Positions 26,301 through 34,655 of a DNA stretch of 64,000 nucleotides are shown piece after piece (within the stretch, counting starts at the first letter, position 1; every line of letters begins with the position of its first letter). Source of the DNA: Paracentrotus lividus (lineage: Eukaryota; Echinodermata; Echinoidea; Camarodonta; Echinidae). The translations under genes and the position numbers were made by a program. The stretch lies in assembly GCA_940671915.1 (NCBI GenBank), contig CALNVZ010003434.1, forward strand, positions 8,747,613-8,811,612. The letters are read 5' to 3'. A model generated the notes under the pieces. That model had not been told where the DNA came from, made no database searches, and saw nothing but the letters and a program-made list of their open reading frames with translations.

Positions 26301-27667
26301 AATGTGTGTCACTAGTATTTCTTATTGAAACAACCTGATGAAAACACATCAAAACCCTTTCAATTAGGGAGTAAGCTGACACTTTACATGCAGTCTCTAG
26401 GTGCTAAAGGGTTAATCAACCCAATTACTGTAGCAGGTGTGTTCAAAATATTGTCCGTTCAACCCCCCCCCCCCAAAAAAAAAAAATAAAAAAATAAAAA
26501 AAATAAAAAAAATAAAAAAATAACACTTTGAAATGGCTGCCAAATAAAAAATGTGATTCTTGGAGGAGAGGTTTGTAAACTTAAAATTTTTTTTTTAGAT
26601 TTGCGAAAAATATATTCCACTTTTAAATGTTCTTATTTACTTATTCATATGGCAGATTGCAAAAGACAGCACCGATTTTCAGGTTACTGTAATACATACA
26701 TGTGCATAAATCATTATAACGCTGATGTGTTTTTTTTCTGGCTTCAGGCGTCCTAAACTCAGCTGTGTGTTCCGATGAAACTGGGGTGGCCAAGAAGTTC
26801 ACATTGAAAGATGGCAATCATACTCTACAGTGCATCTTTTATGAGATGGTAAGTTATGACCAAAATTAAAATTATTTAATGGATATAACCATTGTTTTGA
26901 CAAACTCTGGTATTTCTGCATGATAAGATTTGTGATGAAACATTCAAATTGGGAGTCCTTAATAAAATTGAGGTAATATGCTAGTGTCCTTGTGATTCTC
27001 TACAAGTTGTACAGGATGGTCCTTGTACAACTTGATTACAATTCATTCATGTGTTTTTGAGAAAACAAATTGTGTCCCGGACAGAGAACAACAAAGCAAA
27101 TGGCTCAGTAGGTTCGTCACCATAGGATATTTCATTAATAGCTTGTACTCTTGAGGTGATATTGAAGTTGGTGATCCCTTAGTATACTGTAAGTGTTTGA
27201 TTAACATCATTTACTCACATGAGCATTTTGCCTTCATGAGCTAAAATCCATGTGCCTAGACTGCTAAGGTCTTTTTAACAGGGCTCGCGAACGAATTTGC
27301 GAAAGTCAAAGTTTTTTTTTAAAAATCCAGCAAAAGATTTTGCCACATAAAAAGGCTTGTGTTGCATTAAAAACGAACGTTGGATTTTCCCAAAACGTTT
27401 ATGTGCCCTGTAAAAAGCCCTCTTTATTTTGTTGATATCGCCCAAGTATATTCTATGTGTTTGTGTCCACAGGATCGTGAACTAGGCCCACTGACTAGGG
27501 GCCAGTGCCTACGTTGTGTTGGGAACATATTGCCCAAAGAGGGAGTCTTTCGCTGTGTGTCGGTACGTCCAGCGACACTGGCTGAACAGAAGGTGATGAG
27601 GAGCATGGTGGCTGCATGTGATAGGAATGTTAGAGAGAAGCTTACTGCGAGCAGGATAGAGCCTTAG
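20158..27667 (+). CDS. SPATA22: SPATA22 orthologue (meiotic recombination ssDNA-binding factor), 7 coding exons
   Basis: Coding exons are 20210-20309, 20472-20666, 24319-24511, 25110-25506, 25874-26027, 26748-26848 and 27473-27667. All junctions are GT-AG, all phases match, and the total is 445 codons including TAG. In vertebrates SPATA22 partners with MEIOB on single-stranded DNA during meiotic recombination and has an RPA-like C-terminal OB region. Family signatures seen: KKKRPCQPL near residue 20; LLFFELFGVLNSAV at the exon 5/6 join; CIFYEMDRELGPL, then RCVGNILPKEGVF and CVSVRPATLAEQK in the last two exons. These match human SPATA22 residue for residue at many positions. The middle is low complexity with a pentapeptide repeat. 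The 444 residues exceed the human protein mainly through that repeat. The start ATG at 20210 is chosen because the upstream ATG at 20166 stops at once. Assignment of family is firm; function here is by homology. Confidence 0.9.
20472..20666 (+). CDS. SPATA22: SPATA22 exon 2
   Basis: 65 codons joined in phase 1 to exon 1. The peptide is polar and rich in Q, S, G and R (for example FRQQQSFSGSNQQMGNGRR), as expected for the disordered N-terminal half. Donor CAT|gtaag. Confidence 0.8.
22427..22883. mobile_element. 457-bp MITE, TTAAAGGTAGT ends
   Basis: TTAAAGGTAGTATCAGCC at the left matches the reverse complement of GGCTGACACTACCTTTAA at the right with one mismatch. The interior is locally GC-rich (GCGCGTGCAGCACGTACCGT). 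The open frame covering part of it shows no recognisable protein. Confidence 0.7.
22985..23943. mobile_element. 959-bp fold-back element with long arms
   Basis: The outer 33 bp are a perfect inverted repeat (AAACCCCTCAAAAAATG at the left tip, CATTTTTTGAGGGGTTT at the right). Homology continues inward for about 200 bp with growing divergence (GTGCATTCAAGCATA against TGCTTGAATGCACA; AATAGCCATTCATTTGGCAA against its complement). The middle holds no transposase. Confidence 0.75.
24319..24511 (+). CDS. SPATA22: SPATA22 exon 3
   Basis: Acceptor TTGTCTTTGAAG, donor CACAG|gtaac. The frame continues from phase 1 and leaves two bases. The peptide is proline-, serine- and asparagine-rich with no domain (SDAPYQPTNQLIPNQ, SSNWQPQYDEPSP). 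Confidence 0.8.
25110..25506 (+). CDS. SPATA22: SPATA22 exon 4 with MHQ pentapeptide repeat
   Basis: The acceptor ends at 25109 (ATCAATACAG) and the donor CACAG|gtaca is at 25506. From 25147 to about 25371 it encodes some 15 tandem pentapeptides of the form x-M-H-Q-x (15-bp unit; variants MNQ, MYQ, MHP). A proline- and arginine-rich tail follows (PRQRPNYPPTP-like) ahead of the OB region. The repeat is absent from the vertebrate proteins I know and explains most of the extra length. Confidence 0.8.
25570..25648 (-). pseudogene. Inverted ghost copy of SPATA22 exon 5
   Basis: Read on the minus strand, this stretch matches the acceptor and first about 75 bases of exon 5 (25870-25946). Shared words include ATAGCCTGGGACTACTGCTG, CTTGGGAAATGAAGAACC and AGGAAGCA. 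It lies in intron 4, head-to-head with the next ghost copy, so the two form a potential hairpin. Confidence 0.75.
25645..25800 (+). pseudogene. Direct ghost copy of SPATA22 exon 5
   Basis: This copy aligns with 25874-26020 (AATCCTGAAAGTACAGGAAGCA, GTATCCATAGAAGA, CCAAGGGCTACTCTTCT). It carries a +1 indel near TGGGAGAATGAAAAA relative to exon 5 and loses similarity before the donor, so it lacks a 5' splice site. By chance it stays open in the frame read through from exon 4 until a stop at 25840-25842. Confidence 0.75.
25874..26027 (+). CDS. SPATA22: SPATA22 exon 5 (start of OB-like region)
   Basis: Acceptor TTCTTGATAG, donor TTTG|gtatg. It encodes the entry to the conserved C-terminal half, including LTVSIEELRNWTVSRDIQG and LLFFELFG. 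The latter aligns with the LLFEVLAVL segment of human SPATA22. Two ghost copies precede it in intron 4. Confidence 0.9.
26136..26415. mobile_element. 280-bp MITE, TTAACCCTTT ends
   Basis: TTAACCCTTTTTCACCTA at the left mirrors TAGGTGCTAAAGGGTTAA at the right. The interior contains ACCGCCCG-type repeats. In SPATA22 intron 5. Confidence 0.6.
26748..26848 (+). CDS. SPATA22: SPATA22 exon 6
   Basis: Acceptor CTGGCTTCAG, donor GAGATG|gtaag. It encodes VLNSAVCSDETGVAKKFTLK and LQCIFYEM, matching the human AVLDSAV...FLMRDGKNTLPCVFYEI segment of the OB fold. Confidence 0.9.
27473..27667 (+). CDS. SPATA22: SPATA22 exon 7 (terminal)
   Basis: Acceptor GTGTCCACAG. The exon encodes DRELGPLTRGQ, RCVGNILPKEGVFRCVSVRP and ATLAEQKVM, then ends in RIEP and TAG at 27665. 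The RCVGN and CVSVRPA motifs are the best family match in the gene. No clear polyadenylation site was assigned. Confidence 0.92.
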   Translation, partial: DRELGPLTRGQCLRCVGNILPKEGVFRCVSVRPATLAEQKVMRSMVAACDRNVREKLTASRIEP

Positions 27668-27983
27668 AAGATAAATCGTTATCCATTTCATTGTACTGTG
27701 AGGATTAATATCATTTAACGTGTATGAAGAGGTGTACTGCCAAAAGGATATCACCTTTTATATGCATTGTACCATCTGTTTACTCGGGCTTAGACAAATT
27801 GCAAATTTAGTGATTTCACATTCATTCAAGTAACAAGTCTGTGTATTCTTTAAAAATACCAGTTGCCGTTTGTTGAACTTAACAGGTAGCGTTTCTGCAT
27901 TCATAGAATTGTTTGTGAGTGAATTTTCCATGTCAGACATGAAAGGATGCCAAAATTAGATAATTTGCTGCCTCAACCTATCC

Positions 27984-28125
27984 TAGGACCTGTTGCTTAA
28001 AATGGTAACTCTACCACCAATGGTAATTTCTTTTGATTCCTGAATTTTGATTGGCTGTTACTATGACAATTACCATGGATGGTAGAGTTACCTTTTATGG
28101 TAAATTCTATGCACCAGGGCCCTGG
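27984..28125. mobile_element. 142-bp MITE
   Basis: CCTAGGACCTGTTGC and ATGGTAACTCTACCA at the left are mirrored by TGGTAGAGTTACC and GCACCAGGGCCCTGG at the right. Small non-coding fold-back element. Confidence 0.6.
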
Positions 28126-28219
28126 TCTTGTCAATGCTCTATTGACGTCCCCTATAAGGAATTATGTACAAGGATGAAGCTTTGTTTCATTTTCTTCTGC
28201 ATTATACATATGCTATGCA

Positions 28220-28413
28220 GGCCTTCATTTTTAAGGAGAGTGATTGCTCTCCCTCTCCTTAAGCTCTCCTAAACAATTCTTAGGAGAGCAATAGTTAGTT
28301 CTTAAATTGCTAATTTAATCAGTTACCCTATGGAGTAACTCTCCTCACAACTCTCCTCGAGCCTTTCAGGAGAATAATTTATAGCTCTCCTGCAATTTTC
28401 AAAAATGAAGCCC
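28220..28413. mobile_element. 194-bp fold-back repeat
   Basis: GGCCTTCATTTTTAAGGAGAG is mirrored by GCAATTTTCAAAAATGAAGCC. The interior is full of CTCTCCT / AGGAGAG words in both orientations. Confidence 0.55.
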
Positions 28414-29153
28414 CGGCTAGGTATATGAGACATGCTAAATGCTACAAGAATAGAACTTTAGGAGATATGTTCATTTTCATCACTTTTTATTCTGCAAAAA
28501 TGAAGTATATTCCAGCTATGGTGCCACCACTGTACTGTAGAAGATCAAAATAATTTGTATTAATTTTTTTTTTTTTAACATCTCATAATGTCCAGTTAAT
28601 TTTCTCTTGTGCATTACAGAAAATTAGAAGTTATCCAAGTATTTGTTTCATTTTATGCAGTATGTGTAAAATATATGTGTACAGTGTTTTGTAGAGGCCA
28701 AAGAGATAGGCTTAATACTTGTTTATTATGAATACAATGTGAAGTGAGTTCCAAAAAGGAATTAAAATCTATAAAGCTGATATACACATTCACACCATGC
28801 ACTAAAGGACACAAATCAGAAACTTCATTTTGCTCTGTATGCTACATGTATCTCTACACTATAATATTACAATTCACTCCAGTTAGTAGTTGCTTGGCAT
28901 GGTTCTGTTCGCTTCCTTATAATAGGAGTAGATTGTATTAGTTTTAAATAGTTTAAAATGTTACTTCAGAAATATGATGTTTCTATATTGCAGAGTACAT
29001 GGACAAGCAGAAGCCAAGCATATAATTTCTCTGCGATCCTATTTCTTCACCTAATGGCTTTACAAGTTGACAACTTCTGAACTACATATTTGAAAGGCGA
29101 TGTGTAAATATTTTCAATTGGGTCACAGTAATTGATTAATGGCAAATAGGTTG

Positions 29154-29688
29154 TACAGTCAACTCCCATTATATCAAGTGGATTCTCCCGGTACCATTTT
29201 CACAAATGTGCCTATCATTGCAAGGTAAATGGGTCATTCCATGGGGTTGGGGCAAATTTTTCATGCAATGTCCATGTAACGGAGGTATCACCTTTTGCAG
29301 TTCACCATGAAGATCAATTCAGATGTGGTTAAGTTTTGAGCTGTCAATTAAAAATTGCTCTCTTTTCTCAGTAATACACATTAAATTTGGAAATCTTTTA
29401 TGGATTTCAAGCAACAGGCATATAAAAAATCTACCATCGTTACATGGACATCATATAGTTTTTACATGGACAAGAAATTTTCATGAGTCAAATTGCAATA
29501 TGCCATAGTCTTTGAGAAATAATACTGGATGGGACCCCATTTTTTTGCTCATGCCATTATTGGAATATATTTGCCTGGTTTGAAAAAGATAGATTTGGAC
29601 ATGTGGTATGTCACAAAAATTGCCCCAACCCCGTGGAATCACCCAAATGGCTGTGTCCAAACACCTCATTATAAGAGAGTTGACATTG
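29154..29688. mobile_element. Outer MITE, TACAGTCAACTCCC ends, interrupted by another MITE
   Basis: TACAGTCAACTCCCATTATA at the left and TTATAAGAGAGTTGACATTG at the right form an imperfect inverted repeat. The element at 29230-29645 is inserted inside. A fragment with the same left end (TACAGTCCACTCCCGTTGTA) lies at 23984-24003. Confidence 0.55.
29230..29645. mobile_element. 416-bp nested MITE, TGGGTCATTCCA ends
   Basis: Its 26-bp termini differ at two positions: TGGGTCATTCCATGGGGTTG leads in, and CCCCGTGGAATCACCCA closes the element. An internal GTCCATGTAACGGAG and ACATGGACA words recall the repeated motif of the 2.07-kb element. No coding capacity. Confidence 0.7.
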
Positions 29689-30875
29689 AATTGGTGTATA
29701 TCACTTTTATTTTGGCTGCTGTACTAATAAAATGATCTGGCTTTGCTGTAATACATGTAATACTGGGTAAACCACCCCCATTTTTTTTTATTTTTTACTA
29801 TTTATTACTATAAAGTGAATGAAGAAGGATTGCCATTTAATGTGGTTCTAGAATATTTTATTATAACAAAATTACATAACTTATATGTGTACATAGAACA
29901 GATAATTCAACAAATTATTAAAAGATTAAAGTAAAAAAAAAAAAATGTAAAGAAACATTTACATGTATAAGTGTATTGTACCTTGGTTTTGAGAAGATAC
30001 ATTACAAGTATATGTATGTATGGCAATATCAAGTACATTATATCTAACTTTTTAAACATTTGGTTGAAGATTTTACCAGTGTTTGACAGTTTCAGAAAAG
30101 AGTACTCTAAATCATTTATTTATTTTTAATGTATAAATTTCTTACATATTAGAATTTTTGCCAAAGTGTTTACTCTATACGTACAATGTATACTTCTGAT
30201 TACAATGATTTTTTCGTGTGAATAAAAATGTGGATTGTCATCAACTTTTTGTGTTACATTCGTGTGATATTTACAAAAGCTGCATGATTTTAACGACAGG
30301 TGTGTTATAAATTTTTGAGTTCTTAATCACATATATTTTCGCTTACCTTTGAAGGCACAAAGATCATTAGTAAATATGGATGAAAATAACTCTAAAAACA
30401 AAAAAGCATGACATACAGGCTAAATTGGGGAGGATTAAAAATATTTTGATCAGAAATCTACAGCACCACCAAGAATCATGACTCATGATAGAGAAAATAT
30501 GTGAAAATAAAATTTCTACCATTATTCTGAGCAAGACTTCTGAACAATGGACTTCAAAGCCCTCAGGAAGACTTATTAATAGTGGTGCAGTCACATTCCC
30601 CCTACGGTTTATATGAACCACACTACGAAAATGGAGAAAATGGCTGCTTTGACAAGCTGTACGAGCGCCACAAGGGAAATGTGATGGTCCATACGCTTAA
30701 AGAACTTGCATGTACATGTAATGACAGTGAAAATTCAATATTCAGGGCTCTGATTCCTGTTTACACACTAGATTTTATGAAGGCTAATCAGAGATATATT
30801 GATATAATGGCCTGTACACTACGAGAAAAAGATATATTACACATTTACAGTTGCTGGAATGTTATTATCATGATT

Positions 30876-30985
30876 TTACACTGTATCTCTGGATTTGTAT
30901 GTGACTCCTCTACTCTTCAACTCCTGCTTCATGCCTTTAGGTAGTCCCCGTTACTGAAACCGCATAACATCTTTGACACAGCGAT
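30876..30985 (-). CDS. SUPT4H1: SUPT4H1 last exon, frame-disrupted
   Basis: The acceptor reads CTTGGCTTCTCTTCTAG on the minus strand. The middle, read in one frame, gives YAVSVTG. The end, in the other frame, gives [14 protein letters not shown] and YKSRDTV-stop, all standard Spt4. One indel lies before the YAVSV codons (near 30964) and another after VTG (near 30941). They cancel modulo three, but the annotated frame meets TAA in between. Confidence 0.8.
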
Positions 30986-33900
30986 CTAGAAGAGAAGCCA
31001 AGGGAAAGAGTTTTTGACCAAATGTTGTTATAAAATGGATAATAAAGATAAATGCTTTGTTTTTCAATTATGATACCATAATGTTCTGCTTGTTTCTAAA
31101 TATAACTTACAAAAACAAAGTGCTTATATTTAAGAGCTTTGAATAAGAATAATTGTAGCAAACTTGTAAATTTGTATATTAAAAAAAAAAACAACAACTT
31201 TTATAACCAAAGTTTGATACCACTTTTTCAGAACCAATGATTGAAGTTGTTTCATCCGTATTTGTTAAAGCGGGACTACAAGTGGACTAGTATGGCTTAG
31301 GATTATTGTACACCGCATCAGGGGGGGGGGGACAGACTTACTTGTTCTCTGCCACTTGGCTACCCAGCTATCTTCTGGACTCATCAAAGCAATTAACCTG
31401 AAGAAAAACAAGAAAAAAGAGAAAAAGCAATGAGCAGAATATGTGGAATTTTGGATGTCTATGACATTAACATGCTGTGATAAAAATTTGATTCATAAAA
31501 CTTGCTCTGGTGACAATCTTGGATGAAATAACTGTGTCACCATATATTTGATCATACTACATATAGTGATGGGGATGACGAATTAATCATCCCCATGAAA
31601 TAATAAAAAAATTGTATCTCAGCCACTGCTAACATGCAAGAGTTTCCATTCATTGAAATTCTAGTAGCCAAAGGAATTTCCACAAATAATACTAGAGGCT
31701 TGTTTAAATTTATATTCCATCTTCTAGTAAAACATCTTTTGTATATGACGCACTAAATGGTACCTAAAGGTACAAAATGAAAATCTACCATTTTGTTGAA
31801 TTATTTAAAAAATTTGATGGCTTACCAAAAAGTGAAATTATTTTCTTTGTGCTTTATCGATGTTCAAAACACTATAAGAATATTAGTACCAGTGGTATCC
31901 ATATTGTTCTGCGGGTGAGTTTGTACTTCGGGTGGACACAAGATGGCACTTCACAACATGGTACCCCGGTGTACAATGGTACCGTTGGGTACTGCATGGT
32001 GCATCATATGTTACTCCAAATTTTAGGTACTGATTAATATCCTCTTAGCTAAAGTCATTGATGGGATTGGAAATTGAACTTACATATATAAATTGTGTCA
32101 AGCAAGTCTTTATGTTCAGCATAATGAGATTTTGTTTATTTTGGTTTACTCCCGAGCACCTTGTTATATCATGAGAGAGGACCGGAAAAAAACTTTTGAC
32201 TTCATTAAAACCTAAATTGTGTGCAGTGAAGAAGGTCATACTTACCCATCAAAAGTAGGACTTGTACAGTCAAATACCATATCCCTGTTGTTTTTCATCT
32301 GTAAAAACTCTGCACAATTATCGCAGCCATCTACTTCAAATTGGTCAGCAGTCTAGAAAAGAAAACACAGATCAAAATCAAAATCATGCTACTGCTAGCA
32401 GCAAAACCATGTCGGGACTGTGGCGAGATTTTAGTGTGAACTAAATTTTCCATTACTAGAATATATTTTTTTACTTGCCACTATTCAATAACTGGATGTT
32501 TGGATGTTCCTTTTGCTATTCATTTTATGACAACTACAGCAATCTTCAAGAACTTTTGGTAAAGGTAAAGGTAAAGACAAGTTCCTGAGGATTTTTTTTT
32601 GCCATACACAAAAACCGGAGTGTTTTATTTTTCATGATCAAAGTTATTGAAAACCTATTTTGTCAAGGAATAAATATATAGGATCGCTTAAATTTAGAGT
32701 CAATATCTATTGCTAAAATTAGAAAAACCTTGGAGAAAAATCAATGGACCAAAATGCAAAACCATAGTCTGACTTACTCTATGAGGTCAATACTATAAAT
32801 GTAATGACATAGTCATGTGAGTGCCATCAATAAAAGAATGTTACAGAAAATAAAAGAAAATGCACCATGCGAGTCCATGCACTCTCATTGAAAACGGACC
32901 CTACAATACATGGCGTATTATACACAACAAAACATTTGCACGGGACATCAGACTGGAAAAATATACCCTAAATGGCATAAAAACGGTGAAATTTTGTACG
33001 TACAACAGGACTGACGTACAACACAACACAACAGCTGAAAACACAAGGCCAATATGAAATTGAAAATGGTGATTGAAAAAAAATAAACCCGTTTTAAATT
33101 TAAGGAGTGTCAACGAGGTAGGAAGGTTGCAAACAGACCCTTTTTTACGCATTAAAATCAATTTCGACATGCATGAGTAGCACATCATGTGGTGAGTAAC
33201 CCCCCCCCCCCCCCCCCCCCCCCCCATCCCATTCCCCACAAGGATTTCATATCAGACACAGATGTGTAGAAGAGGATGGAGGTGGTAAACATGGTAAAGA
33301 GAAAGTCAAGAAACAGGACAAAATTTTGGTCCGAATTTGGTGGAGTTTAGGGTATTTTCAAGGAAGAACATCAAACAGGAAAAGGCAAAGACAAGTTAAT
33401 AATCACCTGATCACTCAATTTTTAATTGAGTCGTAGTAAATTTAGTCAGGCGTTTTTTAATTTATAATTTTTTTTTTTTAACACTGTGACTCACAGTCAG
33501 TGTGAGTGTGACTGTCGACTCACTGCTTTTTCCACTCATAATTTACTGTCTAAAAAAAGTTAAACAAGCAGACATACGATACCTTTACGAGTGAGCAGAC
33601 TAAACAGGCCCTTAAGCCTCGCATCCCAGTGGGTACAACGTCCATTCTGTTCGATTGAAGGGCTGAGATACAGGTTGAAAAGCACTTTTTAAACCCTTTT
33701 TTCCCCCTCCTATTTCGAGTTGACTTCTCTGTTTTCCTGATCTGCAAATCAGCGTGAGGGCTTTTAGTCTATTTTAAGTCGTTCAGGCCCTACTGAAATT
33801 TTAGTATTATACAATTACGACATTTGTATCAGTTTGATGAGAAAAATATTTCAAAATGAAACTACAAAAATGCAAATTACTTTTTGTAATATGTGACTGA

Positions 33901-34655
33901 AGTATTTTTCAAAAATTTCTCTCTAAACCTGCACACATGTCAAGTTTAAGTTAAATAGAAAATACAATAGCGTATGATGAAAAACTAGTTCATTGTACAT
34001 GTGCGCCCTCTCTTGGTCAATCACACCGCGAAATGTGAAAATGGCGACTAACGATAAAGTCGAAGTTGTGAAAGTTACACATGAACAGCTAAAGAAAAGG
34101 GTGGAAAATTCAAGTAAAGCAGCTGATGACGACGGTAAGATGAAGTTGTTTTTCTTCTTTGATATAATAATGCTTTTTCTATTTATGTCTAGTATTTATT
34201 TTTTTTCAATTATCGGCTCACAAACAAAGAGTTCAAACCGCTCACTTTCTTTGTGATTGTCGAGCATCGGCCCCGCTCTCGAGCTGAGCACAGCTAACTC
34301 AACGTAAAATCTGATTCCAGGCCAGGGTCTTGCGGGGAGTGCGAGGGTCGAGTAAAGGTCTCGGGCCAGCCTAACTATACACAGCCCCGTCGCCCCGTCG
34401 CCGAAGGCGACGGGGCTGTACTTCAACCACCCCTATTTACAGCGTAACTTTCAGTGATGATGAGCGCAAAATGAATTATACCGGTCAATTTAATTAATCT
34501 AATTTTAAAATATCTATTTTTTTAATCTATGATGTTTCACGCGTAACAACGACTAAAAATGAAAGTATATAAGAGCTTTTTGACTTACCAAAATGAATTT
34601 CCGTTGGTCTTGTTTCTTCTAAAATTTTCGGTGCCATCGCTGCCATCGCTGCCAT
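30876..34655 (-). CDS. SUPT4H1: SUPT4H1 (Spt4) orthologue, DSIF elongation factor subunit
   Basis: Minus-strand exons are 34655-34589, 33662-33583, 32352-32246, 31397-31342 and 30985-30876. All have GT-AG junctions and the summed length is divisible by three. Spt4 pairs with SUPT5H to form DSIF, which controls RNA polymerase II pausing and processivity in the nucleus. Seen: zinc-ribbon cysteines in ACLVC and [16 protein letters not shown]; the near-invariant [18 protein letters not shown]; and the tail [13 protein letters not shown]. The core start is likely the Met at 33645 ([17 protein letters not shown]), equal to the human start. Joining the upstream exon would add an unusual 28-residue N-terminal extension. 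The last exon contains two indels that put its middle out of frame and create a stop, probably consensus error. Confidence 0.92.
31342..31397 (-). CDS. SUPT4H1: SUPT4H1 exon 4
   Basis: A 56-nt exon with a strong pyrimidine tract before the acceptor and a GTAAGT donor. It encodes [18 protein letters not shown], the signature block of Spt4. Confidence 0.95.
32246..32352 (-). CDS. SUPT4H1: SUPT4H1 exon 3 (second zinc knuckle)
   Basis: It encodes [19 protein letters not shown] and [20 protein letters not shown] supplies two zinc ligands. Acceptor TTTTCTTTTCTAG, donor GATGG|gtaag; phases match both neighbours. Confidence 0.95.
33200..33229. repeat. C homopolymer tract
   Basis: A run of about 30 C in SUPT4H1 intron 1. 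A similar G run is at 48293-48315. Both are likely length-variable and error-prone. Confidence 0.8.
33583..33662 (-). CDS. SUPT4H1: SUPT4H1 exon 2 with core start codon
   Basis: It encodes ALQSNR then [19 protein letters not shown] and VK, where CLVC gives the first two zinc ligands. The acceptor CTGTATCTCAG joins in frame to the candidate first exon at 34589. The Met at 33645 lines up with the human initiator, so both a short and a 28-residue-extended protein are possible. Confidence 0.88.
33663..34040. promoter_or_regulatory. Candidate SMG6 promoter inside SUPT4H1 intron 1
   Basis: The 378 bp between the SUPT4H1 core exon (- strand) and the SMG6 start codon (+ strand) must contain or adjoin the SMG6 start site if exon 1 is the first exon. 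It is AT-rich apart from GTGCGCCCTCTCTTGG and CACACCGCG in the last 50 bp. No TATA box or CRE was recognised. Confidence 0.3.
34041..34134 (+). CDS. SMG6: SMG6 exon 1
   Basis: ATG in good context (GAAAATGGCG). It encodes [20 protein letters not shown] and an acidic end ADDD, then G|gtaag. It joins exon 2 in phase 1 to give EQTGKTDTMFG. Length and polarity resemble the start of human SMG6 (MAEGLERVRISASEL). Confidence 0.75.

Larger units (their letters stand above)
27668..30875. other. Intergenic region between convergent SPATA22 and SUPT4H1
   Basis: About 3.2 kb with no supportable exon. It must hold the 3' UTRs of both genes. The rest is three fold-back elements (27984-28125, 28220-28413, 29154-29688 with a nested insertion) and AT-rich unique sequence. 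Confidence 0.6.

Noticed and set aside
34375-34420. Terminator-like GC hairpin (GTCGCC...GGCGAC)
   Set aside because: A bacterial-type terminator has no meaning here; it is a short fold-back in SMG6 intron 1.
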